A program made the translations under genes and the position numbers. A stretch of 64,000 nt of DNA from Limanda limanda. Its lineage: Eukaryota > Chordata > Actinopteri > Pleuronectiformes > Pleuronectidae. This document shows, one piece after another, positions 61,119-64,000 of the stretch (positions are counted from its first letter, which is position 1; each line of letters starts with the position of its first letter). The notes below the pieces were generated by a model that did not search any database, was not told the DNA's origin, and saw nothing but the letters and a program-made list of their open reading frames with translations. Location of the stretch: positions 10,560,991 through 10,624,990 of the forward strand of contig NC_083646.1 in the NCBI RefSeq assembly GCF_963576545.1, in the 5' to 3' direction.

Positions 61119-63577
61119 ATGTTAAGTTGACACTAAACCTATTCTATAGACAAATCATTTTCTTTTTAAACAATATGGTTATATATGTGATGAGAGATAA
61201 AGCAACACCATGTCATTTCTACTGAGGAACAGCACCACCTGCAGCCACACGTGGGGAATTCTTCTAGGCTCCGTGTCAGAGTGATTAAGGGGTTTTCATG
61301 TAGAGAAAGAACAGAACCTATCAATGTGTTGGATGGAGCTCTGACTGGTTGTTAAAATCACTGAGCTGAAACACAAATGAACGGTGGATATTATTAATTC
61401 TAAAATTATTATTATATATGTTGTGCAATAGGAGTAGACTTGACGTTGGCTAATTATTAATAATCATGAAATATGATTATATAAATAATAAAAGATTATT
61501 TATTAAAAATAATTAAAAAAATGATAAGGCCATAACTTATCGTAGAGGGGCACCACCCTGGTAACAGGGACCAACGATATCAAGCTATAAATATCAGTCT
61601 CATAATGATAAATGTCAAATTAATAATGTCAATATTTTAATATTAACGATTACTTAATAAACAGTGAAGGCTTCTAAGTTCGAGCACAGGCAATCATAAT
61701 CCAGCTGTATTCACATACATATGCACAAATAATCACAGACTACAGATACTTTAATTACAAAAGCATTTATTAAAAAGGGGAAATAAAGTTATAATGTTAT
61801 TCAATGATTCCTCATTTTAACAAGCTCCGATATTTCAAAGATAAACACAGCAGCAGCACTATCACAATTCAGAAAATACATGTAAAACCGACGGTCTACC
61901 TATGTATGTCTATCTCTATGTGTGTGTGTGTCTGTGTCAAAGTGTCTCTCTGTGTGTGTGTGTCTATGTGTGTGTGTGTGAAATAAAGTTAGTGTTATTT
62001 AATGATTCATCATCTTAACAAACTCCCATATTTCAAAGATCACAACAGCAGCAGCATTTATCACAATTTAGAAAACACATGTATTCATCTATGTGTATCT
62101 GTGTGTGTGTGCATCTGTCCGTGTCTATCAAAGTGTGTGTGTATGTGTGTGTGTGTGTGTGTGTTGTGTGAGAGAGAGAGAGAGAGAAAGAAGGGGGCGT
62201 GGCGATGACGCAGTCACGTAGTGACGTCACATCTAAGATCGAGGCCGACAATGTTAGGCTTGAAACTACAAAACAAAATGGCGGGTTCCTTATGAATTTA
62301 GAGCCAGAATTGAGGGCGGGTCTAGAGATGAACAATCTCCAATGGCCGCCGGACCACGTGTGAGACACAAAGGAGGAGGTGGAACAAAGGATTCTTTGTT
62401 CTAGTTCAGCTTTGGAGTCAAAATGGCGGCAAGATGCCTTCAGGCCCTCTAAATATAGATTTAACTATGTGACATGAACTGTATTATAAATACAGATCGG
62501 AACGTGTGTAGGTCGGTTTAGGAGAAGAGAGAGAGAGAGTGAAGAGAGAGAGAAAACATGCCAGGAGAGTTCAAAGAAGCTCTTAAAACACGCCAGAGAT
62601 TAGTTAACAGTGATTTAACCACTCAGCCCCAAGCGGACGTTGTGGGCTGAGGTTCTGATCGGTAAACTCACTGCAGACTAACACAGACGTTAACAGCGTG
62701 GCCGGAGGCTTCTCTCGCGGCGCTCAAACACTAACACAAAGAACCCGGAAATGAACCGGAAGTATGAACGTCGCGCTTCTGCAGGGAACGGCTTTGTGGA
62801 CGCCGTTTGTGGATCGTTGAAAAAAAGAGAAAAGTCTATGGAAGTGTCGGAGTCCGTCCAGCGGGGCACTTCCTGTTTCGGTCTTTCAAGTTAAAACAGC
62901 AAAGAGTCCTATCAAAAATAAAACTTTGACTGAGATAAAAGAAGAAAATGAAACGACTTCAAATAAAATGATATTAAACAAACGTCTAATCGCCTCCTTA
63001 GTTACTGAGTCGTGTGGTTAGACCTCTTGAGGTCAGAAGACAACTTGAGCAGCGTGGAAAGAGGACAAAGAGAGAGTCTCTTAAAAATACCGAGTTAACT
63101 AGTAAAACCCCTAGGGGTTCTGTTGTAGCTTGGGAATCTGAGTAAAAGAGAAAGGTTTCTGGGAGCACAATGGTTTTGTAGTACCTGGGAGGTACCTGCC
63201 TCCTCAGGAAGTGGTCATGGTCCTCAGTTGACTCTCAGCCAATGAGAATGTCAGGGTTCCGACCTTAGTGGGCGGGGATTCGACCTCAGTGGGCGTTTCA
63301 GAGTCTCATTTGGGTTTTTGCAGAGCGGCCTGCAACATCTCCCCACCAGGGCCTGCTGAGGGGGGGCACAGTGGGGGTTCAGGAGATGCTTCCCCCACCA
63401 AGGCGAGGCTCCAGGCTGTCTAGAGAAGGTGTGAATTAAGAGTGAAACTGGTTGAACTGGTTTCAGCTGGGCCTTGTAGGCCTCAAGTATTTATAACCCA
63501 TTGTTTGACGCTCAGCACTCAGGACTCTCCCCCAACATATATATTGGAGTTAAATGCTGGTGTATAATGTTTTCTAA
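61119..63577. other. repeat-rich region without a recognised gene
   Basis: 61380-61760 is very AT-rich; 61780-62185 is a tandem duplication with GT tracts. 62190-63500 is GC-richer with purine-rich stretches and several CG dinucleotides. Nothing resembling a C1r exon, RNA gene or transposase was found. It may be an inserted element that separates copy 5 from its remaining exons, since homology to unit 1 stops abruptly at 61118. Confidence 0.45.
61780..62175 (+). repeat. two-copy tandem repeat of about 200 bp, each ending in GT repeats
   Basis: Units start at about 61780 and 61980 with 'gaaataaagtta', share 'caaagat' and 'cagcagcagca' blocks, then 'agaaaa.acatgta', and each runs into a (GT)n-like tract. 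The second unit is slightly shorter. Confidence 0.75.
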
Positions 63578-64000
63578 AGGCCAATTTATGCTTGTACGTC
63601 TTTTGTAAAACGGATAGATAAGACCGCCCTATCCGTCGTGGAACGCCCTCTCCGAGCGCCTCGGAGAGCTTTTCGTACACGTCTGATTTTTCTAACTGTC
63701 CGTGTTTATGTCGGAGAGCCCATGGACAGCTCTTGGCTGTGATTGGTCCGCGAACGACATCATTTCCCTACGACATCATTTCCCTACGACGTCATTTCCG
63801 GACCTCACACTTCCTGCCTTCTTCCCTGTGTCACATCAAACCAAAACACAACTACCATTCTACGATTAATGTGACGTGTGTGTTAAGCCACCGGAGTTGT
63901 CCGGCTGACGGTGGCTCGTTAGATCACTGACGGCATGTGTGCACGGTTACATACGGTTATAACGAGCTTTCAAAACGGCGCTAGCGGGCTAGGCTAGCGG
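63578..64000 (+). mobile_element. Harbinger-like MITE, copy C, cut by the window end
   Basis: Begins with TAA then AGGCCAATTTATGCTTGTACG, the same end as copy B in the opposite orientation. It continues through the CTCTCCGAG/CTCGGAGAG hairpin and 'gctaggctagcgg' as in copy A. The right end lies beyond the window. Confidence 0.75.

Overview
The window is animal nuclear DNA from a ray-finned fish, most likely a percomorph teleost; I cannot name the species. Short exons with canonical GT/AG borders, long (CA)n/(GT)n/(CT)n microsatellites and typical teleost interspersed repeats all point that way. The gene order chd4 - ptpn6 - rbp5 - TNF-receptor gene - C1s/C1r cluster is a compact version of human 12p13.31, where CHD4, PTPN6, C1S, C1R and RBP5 are close neighbours.

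Layout. (1) 1-10.6 kb, +: the 3' part of chd4 (24 coding exons, 1149 residues to the stop), plus a possible alternative last exon with its own poly(A) signal in one intron. (2) 11.46-26.95 kb, +: complete ptpn6 (SHP-1), 15 coding exons, with two alternative first coding exons 2.4 kb apart. (3) 28.29-30.7 kb, +: complete four-exon rbp5 (cellular retinol-binding protein). (4) 31.86-37.95 kb, -: a TNF-receptor-superfamily gene, seven exons found, signal-peptide exon not found. (5) 39.69-61.0 kb, +: five complement C1s/C1r loci head to tail. They are a C1s-like gene, a complete C1r-like gene, a C1r-like pseudogene, a C1s-like pseudogene and one leading C1r-like exon. (6) 61.1-64 kb: repeat-rich sequence with no gene I can support.

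The complement array has two layers of duplication. The older one made the C1r-like pseudogene (52.4-56.0 kb) from the C1r-like gene. The younger one copied about 41.84-47.1 kb to 57.75-61.1 kb, with two deletions in the copied C1s coding region and a further ~1.55 kb gap in its 3' flank. A Harbinger-like MITE sits in the copy, inside a decayed piggyBac-like element, and the other paralogue shows the empty site. The window thus holds one plausible active C1r gene, one C1s gene with an unusual catalytic loop, and three broken or partial copies.

The genes do not form one pathway. ptpn6, the TNF receptor and C1r/C1s are immune genes, chd4 is chromatin remodelling (NuRD) and rbp5 is retinoid handling. 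Their proximity looks like conserved synteny, not an operon-like unit. All exon models were read by eye from splice motifs, reading frame and recalled family sequence, with no alignment or transcript data.
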